NCBI GenBank assembly: GCA_001313065.1 | Contig: BBFD01000006.1 | Location: forward strand, 1 to 36,991 | Direction: 5' to 3' | Source of the DNA: Silvimonas sp. JCM 19000 | GTDB lineage: Bacteria > Pseudomonadota > Gammaproteobacteria > Burkholderiales > Chitinibacteraceae | DNA: 36,991 bases | Shown: positions 8,251 through 16,572 of the stretch, piece after piece | Numbering within the stretch: position 1 is the stretch's first letter | Layout of the letters: every line of letters begins with the position of its first letter | Made by a program: the position numbers and the translations under genes | The notes under the pieces: generated by a model | Seen by the model: the letters and a program-made list of their open reading frames with translations, nothing else | Told to the model about the DNA's origin: nothing | Databases searched by the model: none

Positions 8251-8520
8251 CGAGTGGATCAATTCTGAATTGGGTGGCGGGCTTGTGGAATCGCCAGTTC
8301 GCCGGCAAAAAAAAGCTACTGCCTTATGAACGACTGGTGTTTGATGCATGGCAAAGCTCACCGCAAGAGGAAAGCAGGCGCATTCTTGATGCACAGCTTG
8401 CTGCTGTTTCGTTTGTACAGCATCAGGCCGGAGGTGCAAAAAATGTGCTTCTTCTACCGGCAAAATGGTGGGGTGCCGCTGTTTAAACTGGATCGGCCAG
8501 AGGGCAGCCGAAACGGCGTC
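8247..8520 (+). CDS. Immunity-like protein of the fourth module, frameshifted, 3' end unclear
   Basis: The ATG at 8247 opens MTSGSILNWVAGLWNRQFAG, then KKKLLPYERLVFDAW, SRRILDAQLAAVSFVQHQAG. An A-run with one extra base at 8438 shifts to MCFFYRQNGGVPLFKLDRPE. From there the frame runs without a stop into the next toxin tip, so the 3' end was probably lost at a module junction near 8515. The start overlaps the preceding tip stop as ATGA. Confidence 0.5.
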
Positions 8521-8676
8521 GGTGCCCGAGAAGGCAGAGGGCGTTTCCATGGCATCAAGCAAGGTTGCCCGGGCAGTAGGGCCACTGACGTGTTCGGTGT
8601 TAATCCCGAGGCAGGCGATGTAGTTGACCCGAATGGAGACATCGTTGGAAACCTTGGGGATATGAAGTCGAAATGA
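8521..8676 (+). pseudogene. Toxin-tip fragment (fifth module)
   Basis: The open frame ends RFHGIKQGCPGSRATDVFG, then NPEAGDVVDPNGDIVGNLGD and MKSK with TGA at 8674-8676. The pattern (R)-x-H-x-IK ... G-x-P-x-(T/S)GDV-x-(D/N)P-NG-x-x-(I/V)GN(L/I) is a familiar C-terminal block of polymorphic toxins. Only about 50 residues are present, fused in frame to the previous immunity gene. Its stop overlaps the next ATG by ATGA. Confidence 0.45.
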
Positions 8677-9095
8677 CAGAATCTGATATGAAAGTCATAG
8701 CTGCCCTGTACATCAAGGGCGACAAGCTAATGCCGCAGGATGTCAGTGCAGCGTTGGGTATCCTGCCGACGACGTCGCAGGTACGCGGAGAAGCGCGTGT
8801 CACTTCATCAGGCACCGCGTTTACTGTTAAGACCGGGCTTTGGGCTGTAGTTGTGGAAAGGGATTCGGTGGACGTTTCGGCGGTTATTTACGAATTACTT
8901 CAAGCTCTTGGTCCACAACCCGGAATGGCGACATTGCCGCATGTTGAAGAAGCGTACTTCGACGTCTTCGTAGCCGGCGTGTCTGACGAAGATGGAGATG
9001 GGACCTGTTCGCTAGAACTGCCAGTGGGGCAGGTGAATGCCTTATCGACGTATGGTTTGCCGGTTCGAGTCACGGTCGCAATGGGCAAACCATAG
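8673..9095 (+). CDS. DUF4279-type immunity protein
   Basis: This intact 140-aa protein starts at ATG 8673, overlapping the toxin-tip stop by four bases. It opens MTESDMKVIAALYIKGDKL, then MPQDVSAALGILPTTSQVRG, then TGLWAVVVERDSVDVSAVIY and ELLQALGPQPG. The order (strand with LYIKGD-x-L-x-P-x-x-V, S-x-x-LG-x-x-P, then G-x-W and V-x-x-L-x-x-L-x-P) is that of DUF4279, a family frequently found as an immunity partner of polymorphic toxins. Cytosolic. The family call is from memory of its motif layout and is the firmest immunity assignment in the array. Confidence 0.7.
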   Translation: MTESDMKVIAALYIKGDKLMPQDVSAALGILPTTSQVRGEARVTSSGTAFTVKTGLWAVVVERDSVDVSAVIYELLQALGPQPGMATLPHVEEAYFDVFVAGVSDEDGDGTCSLELPVGQVNALSTYGLPVRVTVAMGKP

Positions 9096-9099
9096 ATAC

Positions 9100-9366
9100 G
9101 ACGGCATGCCGCAGCCTTATAAAGCCAACGACAACATGTGTGTTCAATCGGACGCCATCGAGTTGGCTGTCGGCATCAACATCTACGCTTATGTGGGCGG
9201 GAATCCGATTTCCGCGATAGACCCTGGTGGATTGAGTTGCCAGTGGATTGCTTTTCCCTTGGGGATTGCTTATCGATGCACCAGCGATCCAATAGATTCG
9301 TTAATCCTCCTGAATCGATTCCGCAGTAATGGCAGGACTTTTGCAAGGGGCGGCGGAAGGATTTGA
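9100..9366 (+). pseudogene. RHS-repeat core fragment
   Basis: The frame passes through VQSDAIELAVGINIYAYVGG then NPISAIDPGGLS, an imperfect copy of the hyperconserved RHS core end (QSDPIGLAGG-x-N-x-YAYVGGNP-x-x-x-DP-x-GL). The variable toxin tip normally begins straight after it. Here about 40 unrelated residues follow to TGA at 9366. Changes at P and G of SDPIGL suggest decay or base errors. No repeats precede it, because the DUF4279 gene ends only a few bases upstream, so this is a tip module cut just before the core motif. Confidence 0.65.
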
Positions 9367-9455
9367 TAAGATGAAAAATCTCATATTCTCCAAGCCCCAG
9401 TTGACGCTCATGATCCCGATAGAGCGAAAGCCTGGGAGAACCGGGTTAGGCGGAA

Positions 9456-9666
9456 GGGTTTGTAGATCCGAAGGGCGGGGAGGACTGGCTTAAGAATCCC
9501 GATGGCCGAGGAAGCGGCTGGAAGGATTCGAAAGGAAATGTGCGGGTTTCACGGGACCTTAAACACCGGGGCGTGGTTATGCTCATGGAGGCCCCATCGG
9601 GATGTTCAGAGGCTAATGGCGGCTATGTAAATGTTATCCGGGAGGCAAGCAAAGGTGACCGAATCT
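9456..9666 (+). pseudogene. Degraded toxin tip resembling polymorphic toxin type 37
   Basis: The frame reads GFVDPKGGEDWLKNPDG, then GSGWKDSKGNV, and in neighbouring frames AHGGPHRDVQ and NGGYVNV. The order DW-x-x-NP-x-G, GW-x-D-x-x-GNVW, AHGGPHWDVQ, GGY-x-N(V/I) is, from memory, that of the type 37 polymorphic toxin domain. Here the W after GNV and the W in PHWD are altered (R in both), and at least two indels break the frame, so it may be inactive or mis-sequenced. The family number should be checked. Confidence 0.42.
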
Positions 9667-9971
9667 AAAAAAATATTGTTGAGTTGGCCGCCCGTGAAAT
9701 AATTTTTTTACTCCACTCATGATGAACAATCTTTCTTTGAATGGATTAAAAAAAGATCCCTTGCGTTGAGGAGTATTCAGGTCGCGGGGATACATTATTC
9801 TTGTATGTAAAACGGGACTTGCTTGATGAAGATATGCTGCGCGATCTTATCGCATTGTTTCATCGCTACGGTATAGAAATGGGTCAATTAAGAAAATTTG
9901 ACGACGAATCATTTAGCGAATGGTTTAATAATCCGGAAAAAAAATATTGGTATCGGTCCGTATTTGGTTGA
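9655..9971 (+). CDS. Immunity-like protein of the sixth module, frameshifted
   Basis: A GTG at 9655 follows GGAGG at 9641-9645. Three homopolymer indels (A-run 9667, T-run 9703, A-run 9748) split the frame. Bridged, it reads NIVELAAREIIFYSTHDEQS, FFEWIKKIPCVEEYSGRGD, LFLYVKRDLLDEDMLRDLIA and ends EKKYWYRSVFG with TGA at 9969-9971. The product of about 103 aa is acidic and aromatic-rich, typical of small immunity proteins, and its DNA is markedly A+T-rich. No family name is proposed. Confidence 0.55.
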
Positions 9972-10082
9972 TTTAAATCTGAGCTGAGCCAAGGGAATGC
10001 GAGACACTTTGCAGACTTGTGAACGTCGCAATCCTGAGGGCTCGCCGGCAGGTCAGGAGAGTGTGCTAATTTGCTTTGAACA

Positions 10083-10406
10083 TTGACCCATCAGAGTGCG
10101 TACGTTTTCCTGGGCTCGTATACGTTGCAATCCCGAGGAACTGCCGAAGGAGCAGGGGCCGGATCGCGTCTTGTAACTAGCATAGTTACCTATGCAGCAC
10201 TTCATGACGATAGCAACACAAAAAAACGCTTGCTAGCGAGTGCTGCGCAGTTTAGCACTGAAGGTAATGCACCCGGATTGCTCGCTGCGTTGTATTCCAT
10301 TTATCAAGAACGAGAAGGTATCTTGCATGGTTACCTCGGAGTCAGTCATCGCATTACTGCTTTTGTGTATTCAGCCAGCGCCTTGCCGCCGAGTTCTGCC
10401 AGTTGA
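10083..10406 (+). CDS. Unrecognised fragment with a possible HEPN-like Rx4H motif
   Basis: The frame (no good ribosome binding site) reads YVFLGSYTLQSRGTAEGAG, then SIVTYAALHDDSNTKKRLLA and ALYSIYQEREGILHGYLGV. The last block, helical with R-E-G-I-L-H, resembles the Rx4-6H end of HEPN-type RNases and Apea-like proteins. The final 60 bp overlap a convergent intact gene, so the true C terminus probably ended or was replaced before 10346. Probably a remnant of a defence or toxin gene; evidence is thin. Confidence 0.3.
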   Translation: MTHQSAYVFLGSYTLQSRGTAEGAGAGSRLVTSIVTYAALHDDSNTKKRLLASAAQFSTEGNAPGLLAALYSIYQEREGILHGYLGVSHRITAFVYSASALPPSSAS

Positions 10407-10765
10407 TCCTGCGCGTTGTCTGCAAATGCTCTAAGCAGTGACTTACCATAACTGCCGGTTTGTAGGCCCCTTGTCTCCGTCGAAATCGTTGTGTTCATTA
10501 GTGCAAGGCCGGTTGGCGTGAGTGTGGACTCGGACAAGCCCCAACCCATCTTGTCGCCAGTAATAAAGCCGAAGTCGACGAGCCAAAGAAGCGTGTCGTA
10601 TGTAAAGCTTCGTTCATGATCGGTCAGCGCATCGTAGCGCTCGACGCTGAAATCGAAGTTCATGCATATGTCCGTCACGGCTAGTCGCCAGCGTTGCGGA
10701 AAACGTTTGAATAGTTCCGCCAAAACAGTCCCGACCGTTCTGTTGAAATTCTGGATGTTGTCCAT
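10346..10765 (-). CDS. Conserved-looking hypothetical protein, possible winged helix
   Basis: This intact 139-aa protein starts MDNIQNFNRTVGTVLAELFK and includes RWRLAVTDICMNFDF, then ERSFTYDTLLWLVDFGFIT and LSESTLTPTGLALMNTTI. A helix, a short helix with LLWLVDFGFI and a following LTPTGLALM are reminiscent of winged-helix proteins, where the last block is the wing and final helix. No membrane segment or signal. It lies beside a prophage terminase remnant in the island next to ssrA. Function unknown. Confidence 0.58.
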   Translation of the reverse strand: MDNIQNFNRTVGTVLAELFKRFPQRWRLAVTDICMNFDFSVERYDALTDHERSFTYDTLLWLVDFGFITGDKMGWGLSESTLTPTGLALMNTTISTETRGLQTGSYGKSLLRAFADNAQDQLAELGGKALAEYTKAVMR

Positions 10766-10802
10766 GGCATCTAAATTCGAGTGATTGAGAGCAAAAAAAC
10801 AA

Positions 10803-11144
10803 ATGGGTCGTCCTACCCGCTATACAACCGCCTAAGATGAGCGCATCTGCAAGCGGCTGATGGCTGGATCCAGCTTACGCAAGATTTGCTTAGACCAATC
10901 CATGCCCGGAAAAAAAACGACCGTGTTTCGCTGGCTTAACCAGAACGAAGGGTTCCGAAAGCAGTACGCGCAGGTGCGCGAGGTCCAGGCTGACACTTTA
11001 GCCGACGAGATACTTGATATCGCGGATGACATCAACGCGAATGAAGTGGATGGGATATCAGCTCACCCAGGACGGGCGCGCTGTGGTGCAGGAGTGACTA
11101 TGCGAGTTGGTCTAATCGGCGTCTGCGGATTTTGTGCGAATTGA
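10803..11144 (+). pseudogene. Sf6-like phage terminase small subunit remnant
   Basis: An ATG at 10803 gives MGRPTRYTTA, the usual start of this family, but a TAA follows at 10833. The same frame then continues MAGSSLRKICLDQSMPGKKT, TVFRWLNQNEGFRKQYAQVR and ADTLADEILDIADD, the DNA-binding and helical core of the phage Sf6-type small terminase. After residue 65 the sequence diverges from the family. The small terminase recognises the phage pac site and feeds DNA to the large subunit, which is absent here. It marks a decayed prophage next to the tmRNA gene. Confidence 0.68.
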
Positions 11145-11215
11145 GTGCAAATTCTGTGCGATATGGTGGGCGGAGCGTGGCGGCAGCAGGCGACGTAATA
11201 ACGACGCAAACACGC

Positions 11216-11259
11216 AAAAAACAAAGCGCCCGGAGCCGCTTAGGGGCGCCGAGCGCTTT
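11216..11259 (-). terminator. Rho-independent terminator of ssrA
   Basis: On the minus strand AAAGCGC ... GCGCTTT closes a GC-rich hairpin just downstream of the tmRNA 3' end, followed by G and six T. Position and orientation fit termination of ssrA. Confidence 0.72.
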
Positions 11260-11267
11260 CAAGTGTG

Positions 11268-11628
11268 TGGTGGATCCGGCGGGAGTCGAACCCGCGTCCG
11301 GAAGCCTCTACGAAGAGTTCTACATGCTTAGCCGTGTCTACTGGATTTAACCTTCAACGAGCCGACGGGCAGGCTTGTCTCCAGCGAGTCACCTATTTTT
11401 TTGACACTACGTAAAGTGACCCTACGCAGCGCGATCCTCTCTAAATGACTCTGCTACCTGTTGCCAGGCCCACCCGAGAGGAGAAGTGGCGCAGAGCCTA
11501 GCGCGATTAGGCGGCTAGGGCGTAAGTTTCGTCGTTTGCGACTATCTTGGTTCAGTGTTTTACGGGTAACTGAGAACCCGGCATGCCCCCATCCGCTTTG
11601 TAACCCCCGTCGAAACCATGGCGGACCC
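11268..11628 (-). ncRNA. ssrA: Transfer-messenger RNA (tmRNA)
   Basis: The minus strand carries the tRNA-like 3' half ending GTTCGACTCCCGCCGGATCC plus ACCA at 11268, which pairs with the 5' end GGGTCC at 11628-11623. The 5' domain has TGGTTTCGACGGGGG. The tag frame lies at 11539-11507 and encodes ANDETYALAA then TAA, a tag of betaproteobacterial type. Length is about 361 nt, normal for a one-piece tmRNA. It rescues stalled ribosomes together with SmpB and marks the nascent chain for proteolysis. A seven-T run at 11396-11402 may carry an extra base. Its 3' end faces the accessory island, consistent with ssrA serving as an integration site. Confidence 0.96.
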
Positions 11629-11647
11629 AGAAGATGAAGCAGAAGCG

Positions 11648-11653
11648 AGTATA
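11648..11653 (-). promoter_or_regulatory. Probable -10 box of ssrA
   Basis: TATACT on the minus strand lies about 20 bp upstream of the mature 5' end of tmRNA, leaving a short leader for RNase P removal. No strong -35 is visible at the usual distance. Confidence 0.45.
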
Positions 11654-11775
11654 CACAAGCAGCTATGGCCCGGCGAACGGTTTTTTTCAAGCGGCGCGTG
11701 TAGTAGCGCGCATTTGCAATCAGGCGGCGGGGGTGTAAGGCTAGCGGGCAATCTCCTGCAAAAAAGAGGTCCGCA

Positions 11776-12759
11776 ATGTTTAACGCTATCCTGCTCAATA
11801 AAGACAACGACAGCTTTGACGCCCGTGTCACCCAGCTCGCCGAATCCGATTTACCCGCTGGCGAAGTCCGTCTGCAAGTCGCTTATTCCACCATCAATTA
11901 CAAAGACGCGCTGGCCATTACCAACAAGGGCCCGATTGTGCGGCAATGGCCGTTGGTGCCGGGCGTGGATGGCTGCGGTACCGTGCTGGATTCGGCGCAT
12001 CCCGATTTCCGCCCGGGCGATCAGGTCATCCTTAACGGTTGGGGCGTGGGCGAAAAGCATTGGGGCTGCCTGGCGCAACAGGCGCGTTTGCAGGCGGATT
12101 GGCTGGTGCCATTGCCCTCTACGTTTACGCCGGAACAAGCGATGGCTTTGGGCACTGCCGGTTATACCGCGATGTTGTGTGTGATGGCGCTGGAAGAGAG
12201 TGGTTTGACACCGGGTGCCGGGCCGGTTCTGGTGACCGGTGCTACCGGCGGCGTGGGCTCAGTGGCGGTGACCCTGCTGGCGCAGGCGGGGTATCAGGTG
12301 GCGGCGATGACGGGCAAATCGGCATCAGCTGACTATCTGCGTGCACTCGGTGCATCTATTGTGATTGATCGCGCGCCCTTTGCCGTTGCGGGCAAGCCGC
12401 TGCAGAAAGAACAGTGGGCTGGCGTAATCGATACCGTCGGCAGCCATACGCTGGCAAACGCGTGCGCGCAGACGCGTTACGGCGGTGTAATTGCAGCGTG
12501 CGGCATGGCGCAAGGGCTGGAATTGCCGGGCTCGGTGGCGCCGTTTATTTTGCGCGCGGTCACCTTGCGCGGCGTCGACAGCGTGATGGCAAACAAGGCG
12601 TTGCGTATTAAAGCCTGGCAGCGCCTGGCCGACACGCTGGACCGGGCAAGACTGGCGCAGATGACCGAGCGGATCGGCCTGGGAGACGTGATCGAAGCGG
12701 CTGGCCGCATGATGGCGGGCCAGCATCAAGGGCGTTATGTGGTGGACGTCAACGCGTAG
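11776..12759 (+). CDS. acuI: Acrylyl-CoA reductase (NADPH), YhdH/AcuI family
   Basis: Intact 327-aa medium-chain reductase, the family's usual length, with AGAGG before the ATG. The N-terminal GroES-like part holds STINYKDALAI and PGVDGCGTV; the Rossmann part has VLVTGATGGVGSVAVTLLA for NADPH. There are no zinc ligands, as expected for quinone-reductase-like members. The YhdH/AcuI group reduces acryloyl-CoA to propanoyl-CoA and protects against acrylate toxicity. It is cytosolic. Its last 25 bases overlap the convergent gph gene. The left flank is ssrA on the other strand, so the two share an upstream region. Confidence 0.9.
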   Translation: MFNAILLNKDNDSFDARVTQLAESDLPAGEVRLQVAYSTINYKDALAITNKGPIVRQWPLVPGVDGCGTVLDSAHPDFRPGDQVILNGWGVGEKHWGCLAQQARLQADWLVPLPSTFTPEQAMALGTAGYTAMLCVMALEESGLTPGAGPVLVTGATGGVGSVAVTLLAQAGYQVAAMTGKSASADYLRALGASIVIDRAPFAVAGKPLQKEQWAGVIDTVGSHTLANACAQTRYGGVIAACGMAQGLELPGSVAPFILRAVTLRGVDSVMANKALRIKAWQRLADTLDRARLAQMTERIGLGDVIEAAGRMMAGQHQGRYVVDVNA

Positions 12760-13418
12760 TCGGGTAGCAAATCCAGCAGTTCCAGCGGGGTGTTGATGCT
12801 CAGATCGGCGCCCCAGCTGGCTGGGTCGTCATTGCTGCTGATATAGCCATAATTTGCCAGCACGGTCTGCATGCCCACCACGCGGCCCGCTTCGATATCA
12901 CGGGCGGCATCGCCACATAAATACAGTGCGCGGGGTCGACGCCCAATTGCGCTGCCGCATGGCGCATGGGGCGCGGATCAGGCTTGGGCACGCCCACGGT
13001 ATCGCCGGAAACCACGACACCAGGGCGGCTTGGCATGACCAGTTGCGCCACCAGCGGATCGGTAAAGCGCATCGGTTTGTTGGTGACGATGCCCCACAGC
13101 CAGCCGCGCGCGACAAGGCCTTCGAGCAAGGGCGCGATGCCGTCGAACAAACGCGTTTCTTCGCACAAATGCTGTTCGTAGAAATCGAGGAAGCGGTTAC
13201 GTAGCTCGACAAAGCCAGGTTGTTGCGGCGTCACGCCAAAGCCCAGGCTATCAGCCGCGTGCACCGTGCGATGCAATCGGGCGGATGGCGGAGTAGGGCT
13301 GCGGCGCCATGCCTTCGGCCGCCAGCAAGCGGTTAAGGGCTGCGCCGAGGTCGGGGGCGGTGTCCGCCAGAGTGCCGTCCAGATCAAACAATACGGCGCG
13401 CGGTGCGTGATGGGTCAT
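12735..13418 (-). CDS. gph: Phosphoglycolate phosphatase (HAD superfamily), frameshifted
   Basis: ATG at 13418 gives [20 protein letters not shown] with the catalytic D-x-D nucleophile pair. Motif II VTNKP, motif III VPKPDPRP and motif IV (V)GDAARDIEAG follow, the last visible only after a frame correction near 12920. Another indel near 13265 splits the cap domain. The end (NTPLELLDLLPDY) overlaps the 3' end of acuI. The enzyme removes phosphate from 2-phosphoglycolate, clearing products of DNA repair or oxygenation. It is the last gene of an operon with ubiG, whose stop overlaps this ATG. Confidence 0.85.
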
Positions 13419-14139
13419 GGGGGGCTCAGGCGGTTTATGGCAAGCAATCATGTAGTTAACGTCGCTATCAGCGCCCAGCGCATACACCTTGGTAAGCGGG
13501 TTGTAGCTCATGCCGGTGAGCGTAACGGTTTCCAGACCGACATTGCGCGCCATGCGTGACAATTCAGACGGCTTGATAAAGCGGGTGTAATCATGGGTGC
13601 CGCGCGGCAGCATGCCCATGATGTATTCGGCGCCGACCACCGCCAGGGCATAGCTTTTGACATTGCGATTGAGCGTGCTGAAAAAACACCCAGCCACCCG
13701 GCTTAACCAGACGTGAGCAGGCTTCGATAATGCTGGCAGGCGTGGGCACGTGTTCCAGCATTTCCATGCAGGTGACCACATCAAAACTGCCCGGTGCTTC
13801 GGCCGCCAGATCTTCGACCGCGATCAAGCGGTAATCCACTTTAAGGCCGGATTCGTGCAGATGTAGACGCGCAATCTTGAGCGAGCGTTCGGCCAGATCA
13901 ATGCCTGTGACCTGCGCGCCGTGGCTGGCCATGCCTTCCGACAAAATCCCGCCGCCGCAGCCCACATCCAGCACACTTTTGCCGGCCAGACCTGCGATCT
14001 CATCAATAAAACCCAGCCGCAAAGGATTGATCTGGTGCAAGGGTTTGAACTCGCTGTCCTTGTCCCACCATTTGTGCGCCAGCGCCGAGAACTTGGCGAT
14101 TTCGGAGGCGTCTGCGTTCAATACGGTCGATTCATTCAT
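13415..14139 (-). CDS. ubiG: Ubiquinone biosynthesis O-methyltransferase, frameshifted
   Basis: ATG at 14139 ([20 protein letters not shown]) has AGGAAA upstream. The SAM-binding motif I is [17 protein letters not shown]; later blocks are [16 protein letters not shown] and [10 protein letters not shown] six-T run near 13682 holds one extra base. The restored frame continues [39 protein letters not shown] and a Q-type UbiG C terminus. The stop is hidden by a six-C run; with five C it becomes a TGA at 13417-13415 inside the ATGA of gph. UbiG carries out both O-methylations of ubiquinone synthesis. Operon: mtaD-like, ubiG, gph. Confidence 0.9.
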
Positions 14140-15451
14140 GCGTTGGTTTCCTGTATCTGCTTTTGCCAATGATGGGCGCGCGCGAGGGCGGTGGCAGCAA
14201 AGGCGCCGATGTGAGCGTGCTGACGGTACACGGGCTGGCCGGCAATCCAGACATCGCTGACCTGGGTGCGATCGGCGGCATAAACCAGGTGCGACACCGG
14301 ATCATAACAAGGCTGTGTGCCCGCGCTGGCCAGATTGACGGCGATCAGATCCGCTTGTTTGCCGACGGCCAGGCTGCCAATGCGATCTTGCCAACCCAGG
14401 CTTTGGCGCCGTTGATGGTGGCCATTTCCAGCGCTTGCAACGCGGGCAGCGCTTCGGGATTGCTGCTTTGGGCTTTTGCAACCAACGCCGCCAGGCGCAG
14501 TTCGGCAAACATATCCAGTTTGTTATTGCTGGCGGCGCCATCGGTGCCGATGCCAACATTGATGCCCGCCGCAACTTGATCGGCAATGCGGGCAAATCCG
14601 GAAGCCAGCTTCAGATTGGAGGCTGGATTATGCGAAACATTGACGCCCTGGCGGGCCAGCAACGCAATCTCGGCGTCGGTGGTGTGCACCATGTGGGCCG
14701 CGACCAACTTTTGTTGCAGCAAGCCCAGTTCGTGCAGCCGTTGCAGTGGCGTACGCCGTGGTTTTTTTCAGGCTAGCATCGATTTCATCCTGCGTTTCGT
14801 GGATGTGGCAATGCAGACCGATGCCGAGTGCGTCGGCGTGTTCAATTACCAGGCGGAAAGTGTCGTCACTAACGGTGTAGGGTGCATGCGGTGCGAGGGT
14901 GAAACCCACCCGTGTTTCGCCTCGATATTCGTCGATGCAACTTAAGGCCTTGTCGATATAGTCCTGCGCGTTGTTAGCGTAGGGGGTGGGGAATTCGAGA
15001 ATCGAGCAACCCACCATCATGCGGAAATGGCCATCGATGGCGGCGCGGGCGACGGCGCCATGGTGGAAATACATATCGTTGGCGCAGGTGGTGCCGCCCG
15101 CAATCATCTCGGCGATGGCCAGCGCGCTACCGTCGTATACAAAGCCATCGGAAACATGTTTGGCTTCCGCCGGCAGATATGGTTGTTGAGCCACGTCATC
15201 AGCGCCAGGTCATCGGCATAGCCGCGCAGCAAGGTCATGGCTGAGTGGGCGTGCAGATTGATCAAGCCGGGCAGCAGGGCGTGATCGGGCAAGTGGATGA
15301 CTTCGGCCGTGGCATAACGTTGCAAAGCCTCGGCGGCGGGCAGGATGGCGGCGATGTGGTCGCCTTCGATAACGAGGGCGTGATCAGTCAAAACGCGCGC
15401 GCGCGGCTCGATCGGGATTAACCAGCGGGGCAGGAGTACGGAAGTCGGCAT
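14136..15451 (-). CDS. mtaD: TRZ/ATZ hydrolase, 5'-methylthioadenosine/SAH deaminase-like, frameshifted
   Basis: ATG at 15451 gives [20 protein letters not shown]. Metal-ligand motifs of the amidohydrolase fold are present in order: [42 protein letters not shown] and [11 protein letters not shown]. Three indels (near 15193, at the seven-T run 14762-14768 and near 14395) split it; the reconstructed length is about 437 aa, as expected. The family deaminates methylthioadenosine and S-adenosylhomocysteine to inosyl forms in purine and methionine salvage. Its stop overlaps the ubiG start (ATGA), so the operon joins clearance of SAM by-products with a SAM-dependent methylase. Exact substrate is inference. 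Confidence 0.87.
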
Positions 15452-15599
15452 GCGGGGATCGCAAAAGAGAGGATGCCGTGATTTTACGTGCAACAGGCGC
15501 GGTGGCAAACCGTGGGGCACGTATTGATTGAGGTGGCGGTGTTGATTGATGCGTGAATGGTCTGGACCAGATGGTCAATTTCTGGGCGCCGGAAAAAAC

Positions 15600-15634
15600 A
15601 AAAAAAAGCCGACCAGAAGGTCGGCTTTTTTTTG
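15600..15634. terminator. Bidirectional terminator with eight-base-pair stem
   Basis: AAAAAAAGCCGACC, loop AGAA, GGTCGGCTTTTTTTT. It ends the lipoprotein gene on the minus strand (stop at 15651) and could also stop rightward transcripts. Confidence 0.9.
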
Positions 15635-15650
15635 ATGCTTGAGCTGCGAA

Positions 15651-15881
15651 TTACTTGGCAGCGGAAGCGTCGGATGCAGCAGCAGCGTCGGATGCCGGAG
15701 CAGCAGCAGCATCGGAAGCAGCGTCCGAAGCCGGAGCAGCAGCAGCGTCAGAAGCGGCCGGAGCAGCAGCAGCTTCGGAAGCAACAGCAGGAGCGGAAGC
15801 ATCAGCAGGAGCTTCATCTTTCTTGCCGCAAGCGGTGAGGGCCAGGGCCAGCAGGGCAGCAACGAGCAGAGACTGTTTCAT
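15651..15881 (-). CDS. Low-complexity Ala/Ser/Pro/Asp-rich lipoprotein
   Basis: The ATG at 15881 is chosen because it yields a textbook lipoprotein signal: MKQSLLVAALLALALTACGK, lipobox LTAC with cysteine at residue 18. The remaining 58 residues consist almost only of A, S, D, P and E, built on variations of ASDAAAAPASDAA. Reading of the repeat on the DNA level shows an interrupted GCAGCAGC pattern. Such short proteins are common but unstudied in Neisseriales. A periplasmic spacer attached to the inner or outer membrane is likely, function unknown. A strong terminator follows. Confidence 0.75.
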   Translation of the reverse strand: MKQSLLVAALLALALTACGKKDEAPADASAPAVASEAAAAPAASDAAAAPASDAASDAAAAPASDAAAASDASAAK

Positions 15882-16083
15882 TCTTCTTACCTTTAGCAGA
15901 ATGGTTGGACAAGTAATTGAAAGCAATATATCGCAATCGACCGTTGATCGATGGCTATTTTGGAACCAGTTACATCATTGACGACCGACGGGCGAAATTC
16001 TAGCACGATTCAAACAAAAAAGATAGACCCGCGGAACGCCGCTTGCAGTACACATAGAGATTTTCGCAACATCAATATAGACG

Positions 16084-16572
16084 TCATAAGCTCAGACGTT
16101 GCCAACTACTATCCAGAATAGCGGTTTCCCAAGCAATTTCAAAAGCTTGCAATGCCCTTGCACATTCCCGGGCATCATCCGCCGTTTCTCCGCGCGCCCA
16201 ATCAAAGTGGTTTCTTCTTACAATTCGTTGCATATCAGCCATGGCAAACGGCCAAGGCAATGGCGATGAATTCTCTGACATAAGTCGCATTGAAAACTGA
16301 TGTCCACGGCTTTCGCGTAATTGCAGCAGACGCGGGCAGTGGTTGCTTATCCAGCCTGCCCGCCGCGCCAGCAAGCGCACCGTTGCCGCTGGATTTCGTA
16401 CTAAAAACGCCACCAATGCATCATAAGCAGCGCGGCTGTCCAGTCCGGTAACGGAATAATCGTCTTCATACAAAACCAGATGCTGGCCGGCGGTTTCAAA
16501 CAGGGCCAGCCAGGCATTCTGGTATTCGGGGTAGCGATCAAATTTGTGCGGGAGCCAGGTAGCCATAGTCAT
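16084..16572 (-). CDS. DUF7931-like protein paired with RoxA
   Basis: An in-frame ATG lies at 16572 (MTMATWLPHKFDRYPEYQNA), inside the 3' end of roxA; a TTG at 16581 is possible. The 162-aa product includes GLDSRAAYDALVAFLVRNPA, VRLLARRAGWISNHCPRLLQ and HFDWARGETADDA. The order (start with a coordinate strand, RLLQL before R-x-S-x-x, then a HFDWARGE strand) resembles a family of single-domain phospholipase-D-like proteins found next to cupin oxygenases in Neisseriales; that call is from memory. It is intact and overlaps roxA, implying co-translation. Confidence 0.6.
   Translation of the reverse strand: MTMATWLPHKFDRYPEYQNAWLALFETAGQHLVLYEDDYSVTGLDSRAAYDALVAFLVRNPAATVRLLARRAGWISNHCPRLLQLRESRGHQFSMRLMSENSSPLPWPFAMADMQRIVRRNHFDWARGETADDARECARALQAFEIAWETAILDSSWQRLSL

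Noticed and set aside
10023..10137. Two similar blocks, CGTCGCAATCCTGAGG and CGTTGCAATCCCGAGG, about 98 bp apart
   Set aside because: Only two imperfect copies with no further structure; not enough to call a repeat family or CRISPR.
15655..15981. Plus-strand frame with a long Ala/Glu-rich repeat
   Set aside because: It mirrors the repeat of the lipoprotein gene on the other strand, which has signal peptide, lipobox and terminator.
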